Source of the DNA: Bryobacteraceae bacterium
GTDB lineage: Bacteria > Acidobacteriota > Terriglobia > Bryobacterales > Bryobacteraceae
Direction: 5' to 3'
DNA length: 64,000 bases
NCBI GenBank assembly: GCA_947458745.1
Contig: CANGYQ010000002.1
Coordinates: forward strand, 1-64,000
Shown: one piece after another, positions 1 to 7,577 of the stretch
Numbering within the stretch: the stretch's first letter is position 1
How the letters are laid out: every line of letters starts with the position of its first letter
Program-made: the position numbers and the translations under genes
Notes under the pieces: model-generated
Database searches by the model: none
What the model was told of the DNA's origin: nothing
Seen by the model: only the letters and a program-made list of their open reading frames with translations

Positions 1-963
1 AAGCCGCTCGAAGCCGTACCGCCGCTCGACCTTGCCTCAGGCTGGTGGGTGGAGGACAAATACGACGGCATCCGCGCCCAGGCCCACATCCGCGCGGGCC
101 AGGTGCGCATCTTCTCGCGCGGCATGGAAGAGGTGACGGCCGCCTTTCCTGAACTGCTTGAACCCTTGGCCGCCATTCCCGGCAGCGCCGTGATCGATGG
201 CGAAGTGCTGGCTTGGCGGGTGACCGACGCGGGCGAAGAACGGGCACTGCCCTTCACCCTGCTCCAACAACGGCTGGCCCGAAAGAAAGTCTCGGCTGAC
301 CTGCGCGCCCAGGTGCCGTTGATCTTCATGGGCTACGACCTGATCTATCGCGACGGTCAACTGCTGGTCGATACCCCGCTGGAACAGCGGCGCGCCCTCC
401 TGCAAGCGCTGCCGTTGCGCGTCAGCCCGCAGCAACCCCTCACCGATCTTGGCGATGTCGAAGCTCTCTTCACGGCCGCTCGAGGGCGCGGCAACGAAGG
501 TCTGCTACTCAAACGCGCGGGCAGCCTCTACGAAGCCGGACGGCGCAGTGAGGCCTGGCTGAAGGTCAAGCGGCCCTATGGCACTCTCGATGTGGTGGTC
601 ACCGCCGCCGAACAAGGCCATGGCCGCCGGGCGACGGTGCTCTCTGACTACACCTTCGCGATCCGTGATGGCGACCGTTTCCTCAACATCGGCAAAGCCT
701 ATTCCGGCTTGACCGATGACGAAATCCGCGAGCTCACCCGCATCTTCCGCACCATCACCCGGGAGCGCTTCAGCCGGGTCTCGCTGGTGGAGCCGCAAGT
801 GGTGCTCGAAGTGGCCTTCGACGGCGTGCAAGCCTCACCCCGGCACAAAAGCGGCTTCGCCCTGCGCTTCCCCCGCATCCTCCGCTGGCGGCAGGACAAG
901 ACCGTCGCTGAAATTGACACGCTTGACGTGGTGAAGGCAATGTATGAGCGTTCCCTGGCGTAA
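1..963 (+). CDS. ATP-dependent DNA ligase, ligase-associated repair cluster (5' partial)
   Basis: The reading frame is open from the first base, so the N-terminus lies outside the window. The visible 320 residues contain the ligase core in order: adenylation motif KYDG with the nucleophile Lys at codon 20, DGEVLAW, FMGYDLIY, EGLLLKR (motif IV) and WLKVKR (motif V), followed by an OB-fold region of about 120 residues. It should seal nicks using ATP through a lysyl-AMP intermediate. It overlaps the following helicase by 20 bases and is followed by PdeM. That order matches the known ligase-associated cluster (TIGR04120, TIGR04121, TIGR04123); the usual exonuclease partner would be upstream of the window. 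Assignment is firm; the substrate (gapped or damaged DNA) is inferred from family knowledge. Confidence 0.93.
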   Translation, partial: KPLEAVPPLDLASGWWVEDKYDGIRAQAHIRAGQVRIFSRGMEEVTAAFPELLEPLAAIPGSAVIDGEVLAWRVTDAGEERALPFTLLQQRLARKKVSADLRAQVPLIFMGYDLIYRDGQLLVDTPLEQRRALLQALPLRVSPQQPLTDLGDVEALFTAARGRGNEGLLLKRAGSLYEAGRRSEAWLKVKRPYGTLDVVVTAAEQGHGRRATVLSDYTFAIRDGDRFLNIGKAYSGLTDDEIRELTRIFRTITRERFSRVSLVEPQVVLEVAFDGVQASPRHKSGFALRFPRILRWRQDKTVAEIDTLDVVKAMYERSLA

Positions 964-3418
964 ACGTCTTCACCCCGCCCTGCTCGCCTGGATGGCGGCG
1001 CGCTATGGCCGCTTCAGCCCAGCCCAGCGTCTCGCCCTGCCCCACACCCTGCGCGGTGAGAACACTCTCATCCTCGCGCCCACCGGCTCCGGCAAGACCC
1101 TGGCCGCCTTCCTGAGCGTGCTGAATGACCTGGCCCAGCGGCCCGATCTGCCCAACCGGACCCTGGCCGTCTACGTCTCCCCGCTGCGATCTCTCACCCG
1201 CGACATTGAGCGCAACCTCGCACCGCCCATGGAAGCCGTCGCCCAAGCCACCGGCCGCCAGATCCGCATGGAGGTCCGCACGGGCGACACCGAACTGTCT
1301 GAACGCCTCCGCCAGACGCGCCGCCACCCGCATCTGCTGCTGACCACGCCCGAATCGCTCAGTTCCCTGCTCTCCCAAACCGGCTGGCGCGATGGCTTCG
1401 ATTGCGGCACAGTGATCATCGATGAGATCCACGCCTTCGCCGAATCAAAGCGCGGCAGTCTGCTGGCCTTAACCCTGGAACGCCTCGCCCCCCGCCAGCG
1501 CATTGGCCTCTCCGCCACCGCCGCCCCCGTCGAGGCAGTCACCAACCTGCTGTGTGGCGCTCGCCCTTGCGCCGTCGCGCAAGTGGACGGCCGCAAAGCC
1601 CATCGTCTGGAGATCGCCCAGATCCCGCTCGATGTCGTGCTCCCCGCCGCCGGCTTCTCGCCCTACCGGACTTCCCATGCCGTCGCCGAACTAGTGGAGC
1701 GCGCCCAATGCTCGCTCGTCTTCACCTCCACCCGCTCCGCCGCGGAGCAGTTGGGGCTAGCCTTGAAGGTGCTGCTGCCCGCGCTCGACGACCAGATCGC
1801 CGTCCACCACGCCTCCGTCGAACGTGCGGAACGATTGCAGATCGAACAGAGCCTCAGCCGCGGCACCCTCCGCGCCGTCGTCTGCTCCAGTTCGCTCGAA
1901 ATGGGCGTTGACTTCCAGGCCGTCGATCAAGTGCTGCTCATCGGCGCGCCCCGCGGCGTCAGCCGGGCACTGCAACGCCTGGGCCGCAGTGGCCACCGGT
2001 TGGGCGGCACGGCCGTCGGGGTTCTGGCTCCGCTCAGCTTGCCCGATCTGCTGGAATGCATCGCGTTACGGGAAGCAGCCCGCGCCGGACGTCTCGATCT
2101 GTTGCGCCCACCGCAAGCACCGCTCGATGTCCTGGCGCAGGTGCTGCTGGGCATGGCGGTGGAGCGTGAATGGCCCATCGACGAAGCCTTCGCGCTGATC
2201 CGCCAGGCTGGCCCGTATGCCAACCTCACGCTGACGGACTATCAATCCGTGCTCGAATACCTGGCCGGTGGCGGGCGCGTACTGGCGGGCTATGGCGACG
2301 CCTTCGGCAAGATCATCGTGCGCGACGGCCGCTTCCGCGTGGCCTCCCGCAAAGTAGCGCGCGCCTACTACCGCAACATCGGCACCATCTCGGACGACTA
2401 TCAGGTGAAGGTGCTCGCCCGCAACCGCATGTTGGGCCGCGTCGAAGAAAGCTTCATCTCAGAACTCCAGCCCGGTGAAGCCTTCACCCTCGGCGGCCAA
2501 AGCGTCCGCGTCCGGTCACTCGTTGGCGACACCGCCACCGTCGAGCCCGCCCAAGGCGAACGCGTCAAGACGCCACGCTGGATGGGCGGCAAAATGTCCT
2601 TAACCGCGCGCCTGGCCTCCGAAGAGCTTTCCCTGCGCCGCGCCCTGCGGGAGGCACCCGATGTGGCGGCGATGCTCCAAGCGGACTACCAGTTGGACCC
2701 CATCTCCGCCGCCCGTGCCGCCAGCTATGTCGCCCACCAGCGCCGGGCCGCTCCCGTGCCCGCCAATACGCCCGTCCAGGTGGAGCGCATCCGTCAAGCC
2801 AGAGCTCTGCTGGTGATCTTCCACATCGTCGCCGGAAGGGCCGTCAACCGGTCACTGGCCTGGGTGATCGGCCACCGCCTCGGCGCCAGCTTTGGTAGTG
2901 TCGTCTCGAACTTTGATGACCACGGCCTGCTGCTTAGCTTCAACGCGAAGTCGGCGCCTGACATTGAGCGCCTACGCGATTGCTTCCACCCTCAGAACTG
3001 GCAGCAGGATCTGCGGGCGGCGCTGGAAGCCACGGAAACGCTAGGGCGCAAGTTCCGACCCATTGCCGAAACCGGGCAGTTGCTGGAACGGCGGACCACC
3101 AAAGGGCCCGCCGGCAAACGCCAATCCAGCTGGAACGGTTCCCTGCTCTACCAGACCTTCTTGAAGCATGAGCCGACCCATCCGCTGGTGCGCGAGGCCG
3201 TCCGGGAAGTGATCGAAGATGAACTGGATGCCGAACGGGCAGCCGCCGAAAGCGAGCGCATCTACGGCGAGCCCTGGGAAGTAATCGACCTCGAGAAAGC
3301 GTCGCCCTTCGCCCTGCCCATGTTCTCCCTCTTCAACCGCGAAGTGCTGTTGAAGCAGGATCCGGACAAAGCGCTCGACGAACTGGTAGCGGAGCTCTAC
3401 GAAGGGTGGTCCGCATGA
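944..3418 (+). CDS. Ligase-associated DEXH-box DNA helicase (Lhr type)
   Basis: An 824-residue superfamily 2 helicase. Visible motifs are Walker A PTGSGKT near residue 46, TTPESL, the Walker B box IIDEIHAF near residue 160, LSATA (motif III) and the motif VI sequence QRLGRSGHR near residue 350. About 450 residues follow, corresponding to the winged-helix and Lhr-specific C-terminal regions. The ATG lies inside the last codons of the ligase gene, which implies translational coupling. Lhr-type proteins are ATP-dependent 3'-5' helicases. The ligase and phosphoesterase neighbours place this one in the ligase-associated subfamily (TIGR04121), expected to work in repair. No frameshift or missing motif is seen. 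Confidence 0.93.
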   Translation: MSVPWRKRLHPALLAWMAARYGRFSPAQRLALPHTLRGENTLILAPTGSGKTLAAFLSVLNDLAQRPDLPNRTLAVYVSPLRSLTRDIERNLAPPMEAVAQATGRQIRMEVRTGDTELSERLRQTRRHPHLLLTTPESLSSLLSQTGWRDGFDCGTVIIDEIHAFAESKRGSLLALTLERLAPRQRIGLSATAAPVEAVTNLLCGARPCAVAQVDGRKAHRLEIAQIPLDVVLPAAGFSPYRTSHAVAELVERAQCSLVFTSTRSAAEQLGLALKVLLPALDDQIAVHHASVERAERLQIEQSLSRGTLRAVVCSSSLEMGVDFQAVDQVLLIGAPRGVSRALQRLGRSGHRLGGTAVGVLAPLSLPDLLECIALREAARAGRLDLLRPPQAPLDVLAQVLLGMAVEREWPIDEAFALIRQAGPYANLTLTDYQSVLEYLAGGGRVLAGYGDAFGKIIVRDGRFRVASRKVARAYYRNIGTISDDYQVKVLARNRMLGRVEESFISELQPGEAFTLGGQSVRVRSLVGDTATVEPAQGERVKTPRWMGGKMSLTARLASEELSLRRALREAPDVAAMLQADYQLDPISAARAASYVAHQRRAAPVPANTPVQVERIRQARALLVIFHIVAGRAVNRSLAWVIGHRLGASFGSVVSNFDDHGLLLSFNAKSAPDIERLRDCFHPQNWQQDLRAALEATETLGRKFRPIAETGQLLERRTTKGPAGKRQSSWNGSLLYQTFLKHEPTHPLVREAVREVIEDELDAERAAAESERIYGEPWEVIDLEKASPFALPMFSLFNREVLLKQDPDKALDELVAELYEGWSA

Positions 3419-4092
3419 GCGCGTTAACCCTGTGGGCACACCCCAGCGGCGCGCTCTTCGTGCCGGAACTCGCCACCGCCCTCATCGCGGACCTGCACCT
3501 GGGCTACGCCTGGGCCCAGCGGCGGCGCGGCGAGTTGGGGCCACTGGACGATGGCGGCCTTCTCGGCAAGCTGCGCGAGACGCTGGATAGCTTGCGGCCG
3601 GAATGCGTCGTGCTGCTGGGCGACATCTATCACGCTCCCCGGCCATCTCCCGCGGAGCGGGCGCTGGTGGAGCAGGCCCTGGCACTCATCACCGGCCAAC
3701 TTATCGTCGTCCGCGGCAACCATGACCGGGCCATCGCGCGCGATTTCGGCCTCTCCGCCCTACCCGCCTGGGAAGCCCCCGGCCTGCTAGCCGTGCATGG
3801 TGACCAGCTGCCAAACACGGACCGGTTCCTGATCATGGGCCACCTGCATCCCGTGGTCAACATCCGCGACGCCGCTGGAGCCTCGCGCCGCGTGCCGGTC
3901 TTCCAGGTGAAGAAAACCGTCTGCTGCCTCCCGGCCTTTTCGCCGTTTGCGGCCGGGGCGGCAGTGCGCGGCGGACAGCTCTACGCCGCTACCGGCAAGC
4001 GCGTCGTGCCGCTATCGGGCGCGAAGCCGGCCCAAGCCCCCATCTACTCCGATCACTTGCCCGGTCACCCAACTCTGCTCCGGATCAAGTAG
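3415..4092 (+). CDS. pdeM: Ligase-associated metallophosphoesterase PdeM
   Basis: A calcineurin-like phosphoesterase of 225 residues. Metal-binding motifs are DLHLG near residue 27, GDIYH, RGNHD and MGHLHP, all in the expected order. I chose the ATG that overlaps the helicase stop as ATGA rather than the GTG nine bases upstream. It is the third gene of the ligase cluster (family TIGR04123). The last roughly 27 residues, after RVVPLSG, run antisense through the 3' end of the convergent SDR gene. They look like a late extension, because relatives as I remember them end near this point. Phosphoesterase fold is certain; the DNA-repair role rests on context. Confidence 0.9.
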   Translation: MSALTLWAHPSGALFVPELATALIADLHLGYAWAQRRRGELGPLDDGGLLGKLRETLDSLRPECVVLLGDIYHAPRPSPAERALVEQALALITGQLIVVRGNHDRAIARDFGLSALPAWEAPGLLAVHGDQLPNTDRFLIMGHLHPVVNIRDAAGASRRVPVFQVKKTVCCLPAFSPFAAGAAVRGGQLYAATGKRVVPLSGAKPAQAPIYSDHLPGHPTLLRIK

Positions 4093-4716
4093 CCAGGCGA
4101 TAGCAGACGCAATGTCGTTCGGCGTGCCAATCCGACCCAGCGCATGCATCGCCTTGGACGCGTTCAGTGCCGCTTCATTGGACGTAATCCGAGCCGCCAG
4201 CGGCGTATCCACCAGCCCCGGGGCCACGCAATTCACCCGGATCCCACGCGCCGCATACGTGGCCGCCGCCGCCAGCGCCAGTCCTTCCACGCCCGCCTTG
4301 GCCGCCGAGATCGCTTCATGATTGGTCAGGCCGATCCGTGCCGCCGCCGTCGACATCAACACGATCGACCCTCCGGTGGCCATCATCGCCTTGGCCCCAG
4401 CGCGCACCGTTGCCCAGGCCGTAGTGAGATTGGTGGCGATCGTCTGCTGCCACTCATTCTCGGTCAGCAAATGAGCGGGCTTCAGCAGAATCGACCCGGC
4501 CAGATTCACGATGCCATTCAGCGGCTGCAGCGAGGCCGCGGCCTCCGCCACCGCCTCCGGCTGCGTCCCATCCAGCACGCGGTAAGGCACGCCCAGCCCG
4601 GCCAGCTTCTCCTCCGTGCGGCCACAGGCCAGCACGGCATCGCCCTTGACAGTTAAACGTTGGACCAAAGCGGAGCCGATGCCGCCGCTGGCGCCGATGA
4701 TGAGGTAGTTGGACAT
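4012..4716 (-). CDS. Short-chain dehydrogenase/reductase lacking the catalytic tyrosine
   Basis: A 234-residue Rossmann-fold SDR. The cofactor motif GASGGIG is at residues 8-14, NLAG at 71-74, and the C-terminal GVDGGL signature is present. At the active site the Ser is in the MSTAAAR stretch (Ser122) and the Lys is Lys140, but the residue four before it, normally Tyr, is Ile136 (EAISAAK). The enzyme may use another acid or act on an unusual substrate; no substrate can be assigned. Its start codon lies inside the 3' end of the photolyase gene (64-base overlap), so the two are probably cotranscribed. Its 3' end overlaps PdeM by 81 bases on the other strand. Confidence 0.82.
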   Translation of the reverse strand: MSNYLIIGASGGIGSALVQRLTVKGDAVLACGRTEEKLAGLGVPYRVLDGTQPEAVAEAAASLQPLNGIVNLAGSILLKPAHLLTENEWQQTIATNLTTAWATVRAGAKAMMATGGSIVLMSTAAARIGLTNHEAISAAKAGVEGLALAAAATYAARGIRVNCVAPGLVDTPLAARITSNEAALNASKAMHALGRIGTPNDIASAIAWLLDPEQSWVTGQVIGVDGGLGRLRAR

Positions 4717-6245
4717 CCTGTTCGTATGATGTCCGCCGCCTGCTCCGCGATGGCCTTCTTCTGCTCGGGCTTCAACCGCACCAGATTGCGCAACTGCATG
4801 TCCATCCGCGGCACCTTCCGCAACGTCTGTTCATGGCGCATCAGAAAGTCCCAGTAAAGCGTGGTGAACGGGCACGCCCGCGGCCCGGTGGATTGGGCTG
4901 GGTCAAACCGGCAACCACCGCAGTGGTTCGACATCCGGTCAATGTACTTGCCCGAGGCCGCATACGGTTTCGACGCCATGATGCCGCCATCGGCAAACTG
5001 CGACATGCCGATCACGTTGGGCAGTTCCACCCACTCGACAGCATCTACATAAACCGCCAGATACCACTCATGGATCGCCCGCGGCGCCACGCCCAGCAAC
5101 ATCGCATAGAGGCCCGTCACCATCAGCCGCTGGATATGGTGCGCATACCCGTGTTCCAGCGTCTGGCCAATCGCGTCGCGCAAACAGGCCATCTCCGTGT
5201 CGCCCGTCCAGTAAAATCTGGGCAGCGCGGCCTGGGCATCTAGCGCATTTAGCTCCGCATAGCCCGGCATCTTCAACCAGTACAACCCGCGCACATACTC
5301 CCGCCACCCCAGGATCTGCCGGATAAAGCCCTCCCGCGCGGCCAACGGAGCGGGGGCTTGCTCCACCGCGGCCAGTACCTCCCGTGGGTCCAGCAGCTTC
5401 AAGTTGAGCGACGACGAAATCAGCGAGTGATAAAGAAATGGCTCCGCCGTCCACATCGCGTCCTGATACCGGCCAAACAGCGGCAACCGGTGTGTGACAA
5501 AGTCCTGGAGCGCCTCCAGCGCCTGCTCTCGCGTCACCGGCCAGCTAAACGAAGCCAGCGAACCAGGATTTCCGGGCAACTGTTGTTCCACGTCCGCCAT
5601 CACGGCCTGAGTGGTCGCGTCCGGTGGGAAGCGCAACGGCGGGGGCATCTTCCCCGGACCGGCAGCCGGCAAGGGCTCCCGATTGTCCGCATCAAAGTTC
5701 CAGGCTCCCCCCTCTGGTTGGTCGCCCTCCATCAAGATGCGGTAGCGGCGGCGCATCTCCCGGTAAAAGTACTCCAGCCGCAGTTGCTTCCGCCCCTCCG
5801 CATGCCGCCGGAAATCGTCCGGGGTCGATAGAAAATGCCGGTCTTCGAGAAACTGGTGGACCTGCGGCGACAGCGCCTCCTTCAGCCGGAAATCGCCCGG
5901 CCAGACACAAATCACCCGCTCCGGCGCATACTGCTCGATGTCGCGCTGCAGCAATCCCGCCAGCGAACCCGGCTGTAGCTCCTGGTAGATCACCGTCAGC
6001 CCCCGCGCCCGCAACCGGTCACGGAAATGCCGCATCGCACTCAAAAACAGCACCGTCCGGGCCTTGTGGCTGGGCACATGCTGTGACTCGTCAGTCGCCT
6101 CCGCCATCCACACCGCATCCTGCCGCGGGTCAAAGCCGTCAAAGGCCGCCGAATCTTCATTCAAATGGTCACCGAGAATCACCGCAAGCGTGCGCACAAC
6201 CTCCAGATGCCGCCGCAGGCCCTGTCGAGCGACAATGATTCGCAT
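4653..6245 (-). CDS. Iron-sulfur cryptochrome/photolyase (FeS-BCP, PhrB-like)
   Basis: A 530-residue flavoprotein of the prokaryotic (6-4) photolyase group. Diagnostic segments are LAVILGDHL near the N-terminus, LEHGYAHHIQRLMVTG, WVELPNVIGMSQFADGG and CPFTTLYWDFL. Four cysteines match the 4Fe-4S ligands: one in EMACLR, two in NHCGGC and one in RACPF. It should repair UV photoproducts with light. I chose the ATG preceded by GGGGAGGG; a GTG at 6197 would give a start closer to relatives. The 5' end overlaps the divergent FKBP gene, and the 3' end overlaps the SDR start. Family is firm; whether it repairs (6-4) or CPD lesions is not settled here. Confidence 0.9.
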   Translation of the reverse strand: MRIIVARQGLRRHLEVVRTLAVILGDHLNEDSAAFDGFDPRQDAVWMAEATDESQHVPSHKARTVLFLSAMRHFRDRLRARGLTVIYQELQPGSLAGLLQRDIEQYAPERVICVWPGDFRLKEALSPQVHQFLEDRHFLSTPDDFRRHAEGRKQLRLEYFYREMRRRYRILMEGDQPEGGAWNFDADNREPLPAAGPGKMPPPLRFPPDATTQAVMADVEQQLPGNPGSLASFSWPVTREQALEALQDFVTHRLPLFGRYQDAMWTAEPFLYHSLISSSLNLKLLDPREVLAAVEQAPAPLAAREGFIRQILGWREYVRGLYWLKMPGYAELNALDAQAALPRFYWTGDTEMACLRDAIGQTLEHGYAHHIQRLMVTGLYAMLLGVAPRAIHEWYLAVYVDAVEWVELPNVIGMSQFADGGIMASKPYAASGKYIDRMSNHCGGCRFDPAQSTGPRACPFTTLYWDFLMRHEQTLRKVPRMDMQLRNLVRLKPEQKKAIAEQAADIIRTGCPTTSSSAPAAASAPLWSNV

Positions 6246-7155
6246 GACCCTCCCCGCGCTCGCGCTCCTCGTGTCGGCCCAGACCTTTTCGCCGCAACTC
6301 CCCGCCGCGATTCCCGCTACGGATGCGCCCGTGGCCGAAGCGTTTACGCTCCGCTGGTCGGATATGTATACAGGCTCCGGCGCCCCGGCCCTCGCCGGAC
6401 AAAAGTACACGGTGCACTACACGGGCTGGCTGCGCGACGGCACCCAGTTTGACTCGTCCCGCGATCGCAACGTGCCCCTCCAGTTCGTGCAAGGCCGCCG
6501 CCAGGTGATCAGCGGCTGGGAGGCCGGCTTTGAGGGCATGAAAGTGGGCGGCCGCCGGCGACTCTTCATCCCGCACCAGATGGCCTATGGGGACAAGGGC
6601 AGTGGCAAGGTCATCCCACCCAAAGCCGAGCTGATTTTCGACGTTGAACTGCTGGGCGTGGAAGACGTGCCGGAGACGCCCGCCGCCGCCGACCTTCTGC
6701 TCGCTTGGAACGACACCGAGACCAAGATGATGGCCCTCATGAAGGCCATCCCGGAAGACAAGTACGATTGGCGCCCCGCACCCGGCCAGCGCAGCATCCG
6801 GGAGGTCTTCATCCACGCCGCCGCCGGCAGCCGGTTGATGTTGGGCATCGCCGACAAGTCGCTGGCGGGCGATACGCTACAGGCGCGCATCAAGGTGAAT
6901 GAAGCGCTCGAAAAGCAGCCCCTGCCCAAGGACAAGGTGCTGGAGCTGCTCACCGATTGCTTCGGCCAGGTCCGCAAGACCTTGACGCCGATGCGCGCCG
7001 GGACGCTGGCCGCCGACGCCACCTTCTTCGGCACCCCCACCACCCGCCGTGGCGTCTACACCGCCATGACCGCCCACCTGGCCGAACACCTGGGCCAGTT
7101 GATCGCCTACAGCCGCGCAAACGGCATCGCGCCCCCCTGGTTAAGCGGCCAGTAG
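6235..7155 (+). CDS. Exported FKBP-type peptidyl-prolyl isomerase fused to a DinB-like domain
   Basis: A 306-residue protein. Residues 1-20 (MIRMTLPALALLVSAQ) look like a signal peptide, which favours the ATG at 6235 over the one at 6244. Residues about 45-140 are a complete FKBP domain (YTVHYTGWL, FDSSRDR, VISGWEAGFEGM, IPHQMAYG, ELIFDVELL). Residues about 150-300 are a four-helix DinB/DUF664-type domain (DKYDWRP, SIREVFIHAA, MTAHLAEHLGQLIAYSRANG) with His residues at positions typical of its metal site. Prolyl isomerisation is a safe call for the first half; the role of the second is unknown. The start region overlaps the start of the divergent photolyase gene. Confidence 0.85.
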   Translation: MIRMTLPALALLVSAQTFSPQLPAAIPATDAPVAEAFTLRWSDMYTGSGAPALAGQKYTVHYTGWLRDGTQFDSSRDRNVPLQFVQGRRQVISGWEAGFEGMKVGGRRRLFIPHQMAYGDKGSGKVIPPKAELIFDVELLGVEDVPETPAAADLLLAWNDTETKMMALMKAIPEDKYDWRPAPGQRSIREVFIHAAAGSRLMLGIADKSLAGDTLQARIKVNEALEKQPLPKDKVLELLTDCFGQVRKTLTPMRAGTLAADATFFGTPTTRRGVYTAMTAHLAEHLGQLIAYSRANGIAPPWLSGQ

Positions 7156-7192
7156 AAACACCAGCGCCCTGAAACCAAGCAACCGCTGCGCT

Positions 7193-7205
7193 CTGAGCCG
7201 CGACC
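7193..7205 (+). repeat. Dispersed intergenic repeat, degenerate copy
   Basis: The 13-base core CTGAGCCGCGACC is identical to the core of the copy at 26576. The second arm is not conserved here. It lies just downstream of the FKBP-DinB gene, as other copies lie at gene ends. Confidence 0.5.
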
Positions 7206-7249
7206 AGCACGACCCGGCCCAAGCGCGCTTCAAGGCACCTCTCCCGAAC

Positions 7250-7459
7250 CACCTGCCACCGCTTACAGCGTTGGATGCGGAAACGGCCCGTCGGGCCGGA
7301 CCGGATGCCGCCACCTCCGCAGTCACCAGATCATCGCCATTCGGCAAATCCGGCACCCCCAGATTGAACTGAGCGACACCCACCGATGCCAGCGCCGCAT
7401 ACGCCAGCGCCGCCGCGTAACAGATTTCTTCGAGAGATGGAACCGGATTGGGTGTTCAT
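7250..7459 (-). pseudogene. Possible remnant of an exported (Tat-type) protein gene
   Basis: On the minus strand an ATG at 7459 opens 42 codons beginning with a Tat-like N-terminus (SGSISRRNLLRGGAG) and soon meets a stop. A second frame overlapping it continues with protein-like sequence (LAYAALASVGVAQFNLG, then VPDLPNGDDLVTAEVAASG). This looks like a gene start broken by a frameshift and truncated before the repeat, but the evidence is only sequence character; it could be chance in GC-rich DNA. Confidence 0.25.
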
Positions 7460-7577
7460 GGGTCTACTGGTATTGACCCGCCGGCGCCCGGTTTCGTTGC
7501 CTGCCGAACTGTAAAGTGTTGGTTGGGTTTGTTAAGCAGCGCAAGTGGTGCCGGGCGCGCTAAAATTGGAGGAATCC

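Larger units (their letters stand above)
7156..7577. other. Intergenic stretch with a repeat copy and a possible decayed gene
   Basis: No intact gene is supported in these 422 bases. The left part holds one degenerate copy of the dispersed GAGCCGCGACC repeat. The minus strand of the centre shows fragments with coding character in two different frames, described separately. The last 10-15 bases carry the Shine-Dalgarno sequence TTGGAGGA of the downstream cyclophilin gene. Confidence 0.6.

Noticed and set aside
770-1432. Minus-strand open frame of 220 residues
   Set aside because: It is the antisense of the ligase and helicase genes, with low-complexity Gly/Ala/Arg-rich translation and no motif.
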